A stretch of 64,000 nucleotides of DNA from Bimuria novae-zelandiae CBS 107.79 (lineage: Eukaryota; Ascomycota; Dothideomycetes; Pleosporales; Didymosphaeriaceae). Location: the NCBI GenBank assembly GCA_010015655.1, contig ML976755.1, positions 193,715 to 257,714 on the forward strand. The letters are read 5' to 3'. Numbering within the stretch: position 1 is the first letter of the stretch; every line of letters begins with the position of its first letter. Of this stretch, positions 22,495-32,792 are shown in pieces. The notes beneath the pieces are model-generated. The model had not been told where the DNA came from and searched no databases. It worked only from the letters and a program-made list of their open reading frames with translations. A program made the translations under genes and the position numbers.

Positions 22495-24090
22495 ATACTA
22501 TACAATTAGCTATTAGAGATTTTAATGCAGGTATTTATTCTAGTTATCGCGCTACGGCTACCGCGTATAGTATTCCTTAATTAACCCTATCGACGCGCAT
22601 TAATAGCGTACAAAACCAACGTATTAGTTACTAACACTAGTAGCGTCTGACTCCTCTATAAGAGGACTTCCTAGTAGAATAGATCCTTAAAGAAGACGCA
22701 CGCGCCTGCCCTCCCTTACACGCTTACGCTTAAGAAATGGCTAATCAAATTCTACGTATAAATGGCGACAACTAGCCTATTAGTAAGCTCTGGCTCTTAC
22801 ACTTCCTCTAGCGCCAGCCACGCGTTGCCTCTATAGTCGGCAGAAAGCTAGAGGCTTAGAGAGCTAATGTAGCGACACTAGAGTAGCTACGCGCGTTCCT
22901 AGAGCTCTATAAATAGACTCGACGGCGGCTCAACATACGGGTGGAGAACACATACAATATGGATGAGACTGGCATTGCCCTAGGGGTATGTACCAACACC
23001 AGAGTACTCTTTAGTAGTTAGAAGAAGAAGGCTTATATTCGCTCTTTAGAGAATCGCTAGTAGGTCTCTATAATCGAGTGTGTATTGGCAATAGGGCGGA
23101 AGCTACGCTGTGCAGTTATCTTTAAGGGCTAGAGCCTATAGATAATATGGTTCTCCTCGTCCCACGTACCTGACTGGATCTACACTACCTCTGAGAACGG
23201 ATGGACGTTAAAAGCGATAGGTGTTGAGTGGCTATAGCGCATATTTATACCTAAGACGACTGTATCTAATGGCCAGCACAGGCTCCTCATCCTCGACGGT
23301 CACGGCAGCCATATTAATATAGACTTCCTGTGGCTCTGCAAGCTACATCGTATACAGCTCTTATATTTACCTGCGCACACTTTACACGTCCTACAGCCTC
23401 TTAATCTCGCTCCTTTCTCTGTAATTAAGTCTAGCTATAGGCGTCAGATCTAGGAGCTCGCATTACTTAACGACGCTACGCCTGTTAAGAAGGAGCGCTT
23501 TATTACCTGCTATTATTAAGCTAGGGAGGAAGGCTTCACAGAGCGTGTAATTTAAGCTAGCTAGCAGGCATCTAGTATCTGCCTATTTAATATTAATCAC
23601 GTGCTTAGCTCGTCGCAGGTCTCTTAGAGGCCTACTACGCCTACACGTTAGTAGCAGCCTTAGCAGCAGCTCTAGAGCTTCCTCTCTACTCCCCAGGGCC
23701 CTTACGATCTCTATATAGCGCAGCGCAGCGTCTAGAGCGTCGAGAATCCAGGTCGTACGACCCGGCTACTCCTATAGAAAGCAGGTAAGGCTCTAGTAGC
23801 TGCAAATGCTAGAGCTATAGGCCTAGAAGCAGAGAAAAGACGACTTAAGCAGTAGCTAGAGATATTTACCTTTTAGCGTTAGCGTAAGCGCGTTTAAGTA
23901 GACCTAAATTAACGCTTTATAGAGGTAAAGAGTATTAGGGAGGCTATGCGCGTAGCTAAGGCTTTAGTAGTTTAACTACGTAGATCTACTATATTAAGCA
24001 CCTTAGAAGTAGCTACTAGAGCTATAGTAGCTACAGCGCTTAAATCTATATATAGTTAATGGCAATTATAAGAAGCGTTATTGAGAAATC

Positions 24091-24166
24091 GTGTGTTTTG
24101 TGCAGGTGTCGTGTTTTGGTGGGGTGGCCAGCTTACCCGGGTGGCCAGCTTACGTATCGGCTAGCT
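24091..24166 (-). repeat. Right inverted terminal repeat of the nested pogo
   Basis: 76 bp, the reverse complement of 16991-17066 with two mismatches, followed by TA at 24167. Confidence 0.9.
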
Positions 24167-24705
24167 TAGTTGCCTAGCTTGCCTAACTTGCTATAACTAT
24201 CGCTTTGCGTGGTAATATACGCTAAGACTACGACGCGTTAACGTTAATAGGCTATAACGTAGTACTGCTTAGCTTTACGCGCTTATTTAGGCTATTACTA
24301 CCTCTATACTTTTATTTAATAGTTTAGGGCGCTAGCATAGCGGCGATAATAGTAAAAGTAATTAAAAAGGGTAATATAGTATGCGTTATAAGCACTAAAA
24401 AAGATAAGAGGACGCGCTTTTTAGGTGTATAGGTGCACTAGAATAGAGCGCTAAAAGACTTACTAAGCTAGCTATAACACTAAAAAATTATTATAAGATT
24501 GTCTATATAGGTAACTTAAAAGCCTTATTAAAAACCCCGCCAGTAGTGCTAAGTTATTAAGCTAATTAAGCTTTCCAATCAAGCCTGCCCTCTAAGGCTT
24601 GATTGGAACCCAAGTTTTAAACTCTAGGCTTGGCTTAATTGACCTGTCACGTGATCATCAAGCCCGATCAAGCCGATCAAGCCAGCTTGATTGTTAGCAA
24701 CTATG

Positions 24706-24713
24706 GAGGGTGC
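24706..24713. repeat. 8-bp target site duplication of the hAT, right copy
   Basis: gagggtgc, identical to 14220-14227, at the resumption of the NLR gene. Confidence 0.85.
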
Positions 24714-24970
24714 TGCGGCACGTCCCCGTCGCCGCCTCCCACAGCCGTACTGTGTTGTCGCGAGAGGCCGACGCGACCAGCTGGCCGTCGGGCGAGAAGG
24801 CCACCGCGCTGACTTCCCCCGAATGGCCTTCGAGCGTGCTGCGGCACGTCCCCGTCGCCGCCTCCCACAGCCGTACTGTGCAGTTGCGAGAGGCCGACGC
24901 GACCAGCTGGCCGTCGGGCGAGAAGGCCACCGCGTTGACCCAGTTAGAATGGCCTTCGAGCGTGCTGCGG
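24710..24970 (-). repeat. 126-bp near-identical WD40 repeat units
   Basis: Two full units (period 126 bp: gtgctgcggcac recurs at 24710, 24836 and 24962) plus the start of a third. Each encodes one WD40 blade (TCRSTLEGHS, then AVAFSPDGQLVASASR and TVRLWEAATG). The units differ at only a few positions and are GC-rich, with no TAG stops, unlike the upstream part of the same gene. Confidence 0.92.
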
Positions 24971-27294
24971 CACGTATCCCAATTTGTTTCCCTCTTTGAC
25001 ACCATGTTAAACCCCTGTAGTACTTGGCTGTCAAAATTTTGCCGTACTAAACTCATCTCTGGCGCGAACACAAGCGTAGAGCAACTGCAATGGAGCATCT
25101 GCTACTACAGACTGGAAGCGGAGCACAAATCGCTTAGCGTCTAGAAGAAAACTCAAAACGGTCCCTGCAGATGGCTGTATTACACATTAGCGTAGCACAG
25201 AGACAAAACTTCTAGAAGGATCTTACAGCTATAAGAGTTTGAAGGTTGTCGAGTAAGTGAATACATCTGCTTATCTCTCCTACGAGGCTCATAGCTTCGA
25301 GTCAATGCAGAAGATGCTTCTGAAGAAAAAGGTGCGTTACGTCTCCGTTAGTAATATATTGCTGACCCTGCTTAAGATGACTGACCCAGTAACGGCACGC
25401 ATACTGCAACTCGGGTGATAAGTTGCTAGTAATTACACCCTTATCGACCTCACTCCTTAGAACTCCTGGTCCTGACAGGCTGCATATGTTCTTACGTAGG
25501 CCGCTCTGATTTGACATAAGCTCAAGACAGTAAGACGCGAGCTGCTTGTGCGTGTCTTTCTCGTCCACCCAGAAAGGGCTCTTACCCTGTCTTTGGCGAC
25601 CGACAAGGAAGTCGCGGAAAGATAAGTGAAGCAGCCTAACGGGAACGTGTTCGCTGTCAGGAACACTAAGGACGGAGTGTAGAGCGTCTAGCCGACACGC
25701 TACCTCTTTCTATGGGACTTGCAGAAGACGTGCAAGGGACCTAATTAAGAGCGGGCTCTCCAGAACAACAATGCTGCCCACAACTTTTCGAAATGCCTGC
25801 AACCTTGCTTCCTTCTCATCCTCTTCCTGCTCAGTAAGCAGCTGCTCTAGAATAGGAAGATAGGTTCGGTCAAGCTGTGAGAAGGTCGACTTCTGATATT
25901 GTAGCACCTTGTTCAGGCATCCTTCAGGGTGACCTCCTTTCGTGCTGATATATCGGCACACGGTAGCAGCAAAGATAAATAGTGGCACGGCTAGGTCGAC
26001 CAGAGCCTGGATCTGGTCCGCTGTTGGCCAGTCTGGAGAGAGCATGCGCGCTTGGCGTATTGCACTAAGCTCGTGCTAGTAGAAGAGACGTATATCATGT
26101 TCAATCGTATTCTTTGCGACTTCATGAAGAACGAGATCTTGGTACGTTCCGTTTGGCATTTGCTTAAAGCCAAGGCGAATGTGGAGCTCTGGTCTGCTCG
26201 TCACTAAGACTCGCAATGATACTGGTCGCATGTCCTTAGTCCGAGTAAGGAGCTGGAGTATTCCTCGAATGTCTTCTTCACTCTCGCATTCGTCTAGTGC
26301 ATCAATAACGACTACCAATGCAGGGGCCGCCGAGCTTGTTTGTTGCCCCCCTAAGAGCGGATGTAGTACAAGCTTTTCAAACTAGTCCTTTAGTGCCCTC
26401 TGTGCTAAAGCCGGGTCTTCATCGAGGGCTTTCCTGATACCAGGTAGCATGCCCGGTTCGCGAGCAACCAGGTCAGCGGCGATGGTGCTGACGAACCGCG
26501 AGGCGTTGCCACGCTCACCCTCGCCTCTTTTGAAGAAGAAACTGGCTCCCAGCTCACCCGCTTCGGCAAACTTTTGGGCAGCAGTCCGCGCGATCGTAGA
26601 CTTTCCTGTTCCAGCCATACCGCATAACCAGAATATGGATTTGCTATCTTTGTTGGTTGCCCATTCTGCAACGGTCTTCAGCAGCGCGGTACGGGTGTTT
26701 GGTAGGCATCGTGCGTTGTGTTCTTCGGTGTGCGCGTTGAACGAAGCGCCTGCTGCGATAGGCAATTTGGTCAAGTCTAGCTTCTGGCTTATATCAACCA
26801 CCAGGGCCTTGTACAATGAGCGAGACGCTGCGTATGTGCACGACAAGTTTGAGTGTAAAGGCTTACGTCTGGTCAACTTGAAGCGCAAGGCTGAAAGTGT
26901 TTTCATATTCCTGAAGATTTCGAACCGTCTTCTCCACCTCCTTGCTCGTCAATGGCCATTTCAAGGCTCGGATACCGAATCGCTGCATTGCTTTACGGCC
27001 TCGGCTGAGCTCGAGTTTGGCCTTGAGTGTAGCCTCAAGCTCTTCCAACTCCCGAGAACATCTTTGGAGCGGGTCCAGTAATGTGCGTATAGTAGAGAGC
27101 TGCGACCTGTCCTGCTTGTGTAGGAGCTGTTGAAGCTTTTCAAGGACATTGTTAATATTGTTCACTTTTTGTTGGAGGCGCTCGATGTCCCCCTTTGCAT
27201 GCTTGACCGCGACTGAATACTGGAAGCAGAGCGACGCGACCTTGGCGGATATATCGATGACAGCTATTACGCTTGCCGCTCCCGAAAGGCCATC
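24714..27294 (-). pseudogene. NLR (helo-like / NACHT / WD40) pseudogene, 5' and central part
   Basis: Minus-strand gene for a fungal STAND immune-type receptor. From the N terminus: a helo-like helical domain (GAASVIAVIDISAKVASLCF, from about 27294 to 26866), then after a probable intron near 26866-26800 (boundaries unclear) LPIAAGASFNAHTEEHN and the NACHT P-loop GMAGTGKST (about 26600-26625), Walker B VVVIDALDECES (about 26318-26283), SRPELHIR, a LLHLSFRDFLVGR winged-helix-like end (about 25630), a CSTLVFAPEMSLVRQ linker, and WD40 units. Stops at 26382, 26076 and 25710 are TAG where the family has Gln; 25302 is TGA where Trp is expected. All are RIP-type changes. A further frame break lies near 25180-25250. 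The gene is split at 24706 by the hAT and its first codons are replaced by a second hAT. Confidence 0.9.
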
Positions 27295-30200
27295 CACACT
27301 TGTCAAAAATCAAGTATACTTGCAAATCTGACTTTTTGAGTTAATAAATCCACAAGTCTCTCAAATCAAGTCTTCCCATTTAGATTTGGGAGCAATTTAA
27401 GTCTTAATAGACGGCTTAATTTATAGATTTGGTGGATTTAATTAGCTCTAGATACTAGGTTATTAGTGGCTAGATTAGTATTATAATTAGCTATTATTGC
27501 GTTAGCACTGGCTAAAGGGGCTTTAAATGTCTTACCTAACTATCTTATATTTACCTAACGCGTCTCTATTGCTCGCTATCGCATACTTTTTATATTATTA
27601 AAGCTATCTAGAGCACCTCTAGTTTACTTTTTTAGTGTTGTTAGACCTGCTAATAGCCTAGCATGCCACCTAAACGCGCAATCTAAGCTACTAGCAGCAC
27701 TTTGCTCCCCGCCAAACGCGTAATCTAAGCTACTAGCAGCACCTCTCTCCCCGCTAAACGCGCGCGTGTCCCCACGCTTAAAGCTATTAAGGGCGATAGC
27801 CTGCCTCGTGGCATAGCTAGCTAGCCTATTAAGCTTGCTAATACGCAAGAAGAGCCGCCAGAGACGTAAACTAAGGTGCTAGAAACCCTTTTTATAGTGT
27901 TAGAGAGCTCCTAAATAGATACTAACCTGTTAAATAAGTAGCTATAGGAGCTCTAAGTACTTGAGCAGGTGGCAAAGGCGTCTATTATTACGCTAGCTAA
28001 GGCCTTAATTACGGCAACGGTGGCTTTAACTAATAAGAAGGGCGAGGAGAGCGAGGATAGCTTTAATAGCTACTTTAAAGATATATTTAAAGGCCTTAAT
28101 TAGAGTTGCCTAGATTAGTATAAGAAGCCCACGCGCACGCTAACAGGTAAAAAGAGCTAGGTATTTAAGCATGGCTATCGCGTCGCCTTGCGGGGTCCGC
28201 CGTTAGTTAAGCGCGATAGGGAGAGGGAGCGCACTTACTTCGTGTGCAGGTACTGCCATACGAAGATAATCTCTGGCGGCATCGTTGAGGTTACCCACGC
28301 CACAACCTCAGCGGCGAAGCACCTGGGGCTCAATTGTCGCGGCCATAGGCTAACGCCTCGCGGCGCGAAGCTCCCACAGCTGCCCGGCGGGCAAGCTACG
28401 ATTAAACAGGCCCTGAGTAAGGGTGTTAAGGTTAGTTAGGACATCGCCAACGAGCTCGGCAGCTTTAACGTACAGGGATTTCGACTGGCGGCGGTGCTCT
28501 GGTTTATAGAAAATAACCTCCCGTTGCGTACTTTTAAGGCAGAGAGCTTCCGGATAATGTTGCAATACGCCAATCCTGTGGCCGCTAAGGCGCTGTAGGT
28601 AAGTCACAATAGCGTCGCTCGCTTTATTATGCGACTCTTCGCACATATAATGCCTCTAGTTAAAGCTAAGCTATCTTCCGCAGTAAGCAAAATACATATT
28701 AGCTTTAATAGCTAGACTATAAAGGGGGGGAAGCGCGGGTTTTTTAGAGTAGTTACGTACTACGCTACTAAGAAGGAAAAGATTGTTAACTTGCCTCTCG
28801 CGCTCCCGTAACTTACAGGCATACATAGCGGCAAGCGTATTAAGGAGGTAGTTGCTGCCTCGCTAAAAAGCTTTAGTATTAGTATAAAGAAGCTTAGCTA
28901 CTTTATGTTAGATAACGCGTCGTCCAACGACGCTACTATTAAATATTTAGGCTCTTTGTATAGATTTACTGCCACCTATCGCCGCCTTCGTTGTGCGCCT
29001 CATACTCTTAATCTTGTTAGCTAAACTATAATATTTAGCAAAGATAAGGACTTATATAACAACGCCCTAGAGCACGAGAAAGAGGAGAAAATACTTATAA
29101 AGGAGTGGCGAAAGCAAGGCCTACTAGGTGTGTATCTAGCAATTATAAATTACATTAGCACGCTAAAATAGTATAATCTATTTAGCTATTTTTAGTAACT
29201 TGCCTTAACTAAGGCGCCCGCACACGATCTATTATTATTACTAGCATTTATTAAGGTAGTAGTTATGCGTTAGAACTCCTTTTATATATTTTTTAAGCGC
29301 GGATTGTTGCTTTAGCAACCTTTTAAGTAGTACGCAGATTACTATATTTGTAGCTATAAAATAGCTTTAAAAGTAGTAGAAAAAAGGGGTAACAGGCTCC
29401 CTATTACACTAATATAGATAAAGTTAGAGGGCTTAACGGCAGCAGACTAGGCAGTAATTACTAAGTACGTAAACGTGTTAAAGCTGTTAAAGCACGCCTA
29501 TAAGCGCTTAGAAAGTCGTAGTAAGAAGATGCGTGTACTTAATAGCTAATATAGTGCTATATATAAGGTTATCCTAACTTTTAAGTAGCTTATAAGCACC
29601 TTTAAGCAGCGCCTCCAGCTATACAACTCTATTAACTTTACGTAGGATAAGAGCCTAGAGGATTACTTTATTATTAACCTGCGCGCTGCCTTAAGCAAGC
29701 TTCGCGACTACTATAATAGACTTAGTAATTTCTTAGCATATTACGTAGCTATTGCACTCCACCCGCGCTATCGTGGCTATTATAGAGCTACCTAGGCGCA
29801 GCAGCCAGCACGATTAGCGGTAGTAGAAGTAAAGTTTACACAACTCCGTCGCCTCTATAGGCACGATATAGTAATCCTAGCGCCTCTATAACCTTAGTTG
29901 GCACGCGCCAACGCTATTAACAACGCTATTAATACTATTTTAGACGCTAATAGCAATAGCGAGTATAAGTATATTAATAAGTATAAGCGCTAGCGTGCTA
30001 ACGAGCCGCGTTAAAGCGCTAAAAAATTTATAAAATAAGGTAACCTAGTGCGATATTAGCTTGCTCTCTATAATAAGTACCCTTTATTAGCGTAGCTAGC
30101 GCTTAATATAATAATAATACCCGCCTCTAGCTATAACTATAAGCAGATGTTTAGCGAGCTAAGTAATTTACTTAAGCCTAAGAGGCGTAATATTAGACTA

Positions 30201-30509
30201 TAGTTACTAGAAGCTCTATAGTGTGTGTAGCGATAGGTAGCAAGCGGATTTATAGACCTAAAAACTAAGCTAATAGATACGTTAAGTAATAAGGATCTTA
30301 ATGTGTTGTACAACGTCTACAAATAAAAGGAAAATTCTAAGTAATTACTATATAAAACACCTTCTCTAAATTAAATATACTTATAAATCCAAGTTAAGTA
30401 CTCAGCAATAACACTAAAGTTAAGTCTAATCTAAGTATATACTCGCCTAATGGCAAATCCAGTCAAACATTAGAGCAGACTTGGCTGGATTTAATTTTTA
30501 ACAAGTGTG
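27295..30509 (+). mobile_element. hAT transposon relic abutting the NLR start
   Basis: Inverted ends match over about 20 bp: cacacttgtcaaaaatcaag on the left (about 27295) and the complement of taatttttaacaagtgtg on the right (ending 30509), the differences being RIP-type. I found no clear 8-bp target duplication. The plus strand encodes a hAT transposase from about 27662 (MPPKRA) to 30320: BED zinc finger (VCRYCHTKI, then THATTSAAKHL, about 28236-28325), VARFIMRLFAHIMPL near 28610, KGGKRGFFRVVTYYAT near 28725, MLDNASSNDATIKYL near 28910, RRLRCAPHTLNLV near 28985, and the C-terminal dimerisation block (PASSYNYKQMFSELSNLLKPKRR) near 30120-30190. Gln-to-TAG stops are spread through it, so it is non-coding now. 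Confidence 0.87.
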
Positions 30510-30829
30510 ATCGGAGTTAGCAAGTAAGTACGTAGAAAAAACATCTAGAACGTTGTGCTATACCAAGATATTACGTCTCCAAGTATAACATGGCAAGGCA
30601 ACGCTGCTATACCCTACTATAGCAAAGATATAGTGAGGCGTGAGTTAGATAAAGCTGAGGTCAAAGTGCGGCTAGGTAGCCCACAATGTGGCGTAGTAAG
30701 GCTAACATAGACGGTTATGCTGCAAGCTAAAAGCGAATTCGCATGCGACTTGGCTGAATCTGCTTCACTCTTAAGAAGTGAATAAACGCCTTAGTAACGC
30801 TAGCAGGGAGGATAGCCGACCTGCACCTA
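30510..30829. other. Spacer between hAT and piggyBac
   Basis: 320 bp with weaker TpA bias than its flanks. It includes a near-palindrome around a TTAA (30766-30783). No coding or RNA feature recognised. Confidence 0.4.
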
Positions 30830-30895
30830 CTATCCCTTGCACCAGCAATATTGCCCGCACACGGACCACCTCTTAATAGCTAATTAGATAATTAA
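30830..30895 (+). repeat. Left inverted terminal repeat of the piggyBac element
   Basis: Matches the reverse complement of 38880-38946; the shared core is tatcccttgcacc followed by ttgtccgcacacg, with several RIP-type mismatches. Confidence 0.75.
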
Positions 30896-32592
30896 TTACT
30901 AAAACACTAAGACCTGCGTTATAATGTTAGCAATTATTAATTACTAGCTAAAATATAACTTTTTTTTAAATTTCTAGTATATGTAAGCATGCTAAAACGT
31001 GCAGCGCCTATTAGTAATAATCCTAACTTTATAAAATATATAAAGTATAGTTAAAAAAATAGTGTTTTACCTAACTTACTGCGCACGCCGCTAGCTACCT
31101 AGTAACTACTTAAAATAAATAACTTATATACTTTTAGACGCGCTTAGTTACCTTAGTATATAGACGTTAATTCTCCTATTTCCTTATTTAACTTATTTTA
31201 CGACGCTAAGCTTCTTAATTAAATTGTATACTATATAAATTAGCACGCTAAAAAGCTTTAAGCTAAAGCACTATTAACACCTAATTACTATAAATAGAAA
31301 CTAACGTCACCGAGCGAGCTATATACCTACTTTAGAATTATTATATATATAGCGCTTTATAAAGAGCTATTACTTAAAGAGTATTAGCAGAAACTTTATA
31401 GAACAGCGCCTACGCATAAAGTTAACCTCTACATATTATAGAAACGCTAGGAGTAGCTAGATTAATACTTATACTTAATAGAGGTTAATTAGAGCTTTAA
31501 ATTACGCTTTAGCTAAGTATAAGGTTTTTTAGAGTTATTGCGCGAGCGTAGCTTTAAGTACTACATCTTTAGTAAGTACCTTTATATTAATAAAATAATA
31601 ATAAGATTTATAGGACGCGCGAGTAAGGTTATTATAATTAAAATAAAGCTAACGCTAAAGGGGTATAAAATCTAGTATTTAGCTAATAATAGAGTAATTC
31701 TAAACTAGTTATTTTATGCTAGAGGTGCCGGGCGAGGTCCGGTGAACTTACTTACTACTATAAGAGTAAAAATACTACCTTTTACGCTAACTAAGTCTGT
31801 TCCTATTACTTTTATACTTACTAAGGACGCTGCCGGGCGTTATTAATTTTTACTAAATTACTATATTATCTAGGATAATAATCTTTTTAATACTATCTTT
31901 ATACTTAAATACTTAAAAGATAATAGCGTAGGGTACGCGGGCACTATAAGGATAATAAAGATAATAATAGAGAAGAGATTTAAGTTAAACGTAATAATAA
32001 AGCTAACGATTAAGGCGCCTATAGTGGCAACGCGCGCCTACGCAAAGCTAACTAAGGAGCGCTTTAATAGTAACTTTATAAAGCTTAAGATAACGTTTTT
32101 AGGCAAGATAGAATAAGGAAAAACGTACTAAGCGCTCTTAAAAAGCAAGAAAGTTCTATAAGTTACTTAGAGAGATAATTAGGTAGTTCTTTTTACCAGT
32201 ACTATTGCTAAGGGTAAGTTTTTTAAGGCTTAATAATATACTAAGACTTGCTAATAAGAGTTACTACCTAACTACTTACCTTATTATAAAGCTCCGCTGT
32301 CACTCTAAAACCTCTTAAAAAGACTAAAAACTATTTAAGAAGGCCTTTAGCAACAAGCCTATTAAGTTATTAGATATACCTAAAATAATAGACGACTACA
32401 ATAAGCATAAAAGCGAGGTAGATTAGTTTAACCAGGTAAAGAGCTACTATAGCGTCTAGCAAGCTAAGCGGCGCATATAGAAGCCCCTCTAGTACTTTTT
32501 ACTAGATCTTATACTTAATAACTATTACAGACTCTCCTCCTACTCCTCCTCTACCGCCGCCAAACGTGGCGGCTATAAGAAGTTTCTATACA

Positions 32593-32792
32593 TGTCGGTA
32601 TACACATATTCCATCGCCTGAGGCTGCTTGATGCTGCCCAACGTACCGCCTCGATCCTACTTCGGTCCGACTCGCACCGAGCCCATGTATACCTTCGTAG
32701 CACCCACGTTCATAGATAGAATATACTAATAGTAATATATAAGACATTTATTACTGTTATCACCCGTACGATCGTATAAAGGCCTACTAACA
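32593..32792 (+). repeat. 5' LTR of the piggyBac-nested Copia
   Basis: 200 bp, TGTCGGTATAC to CTAACA. It aligns without gaps to 38205-38404; the differences are transitions of RIP type in both copies. Confidence 0.93.

Larger units (their letters stand above)
16991..24166 (+). mobile_element. Fot1/pogo transposon nested in the hAT
   Basis: Inverted terminal repeats of 76 bp (16991-17066 and 24091-24166) differ at two positions; each contains two copies of the word agctggccacc or its complement. TA flanks both ends, as expected for Tc1-mariner. A 16-bp unit (agctagccgatacgta) is duplicated just outside the left end (16975-16990), so the true left end could be 16975. The transposase is on the plus strand: ATG at 17093 (MDARE), interrupted by the Copia and continued at 22500 with LAIRDFNAGIYSSYRATATAY (psq-type helix-turn-helix). 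Then come NMDETGIALG near 22960, TTSENGWTLKAIGVEWL near 23200, LILDGHGSH near 23290, LLYLPAHTLHVLQPLN near 23365, ending about 24060. RIP stops are frequent. Confidence 0.9.
14228..24705 (-). mobile_element. hAT transposon, outermost of three nested elements
   Basis: Bounded by the 8-bp duplication gagggtgc and by inverted ends containing catagttgctaacaatcaag (left, from 14232; right, ending 24705). The left end has about four extra bases (cacc) before the match. hAT-own sequence is 14228-16974 and 24169-24705; the rest is a nested pogo plus Copia. Minus-strand translation of the left arm gives a hAT transposase: FCVAAISQLIKNNHPL near 16440-16380, KGKRNFLGVITHYV near 16190, RRLYYRPYTLNLI near 15910, and the C-terminal dimerisation region near 14700-14500 (LASSYKCKRIFSELSNLL, then RRAISP and CVRRWLKASF). 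Stops are TAG/TAA throughout, so it is dead. Confidence 0.85.
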
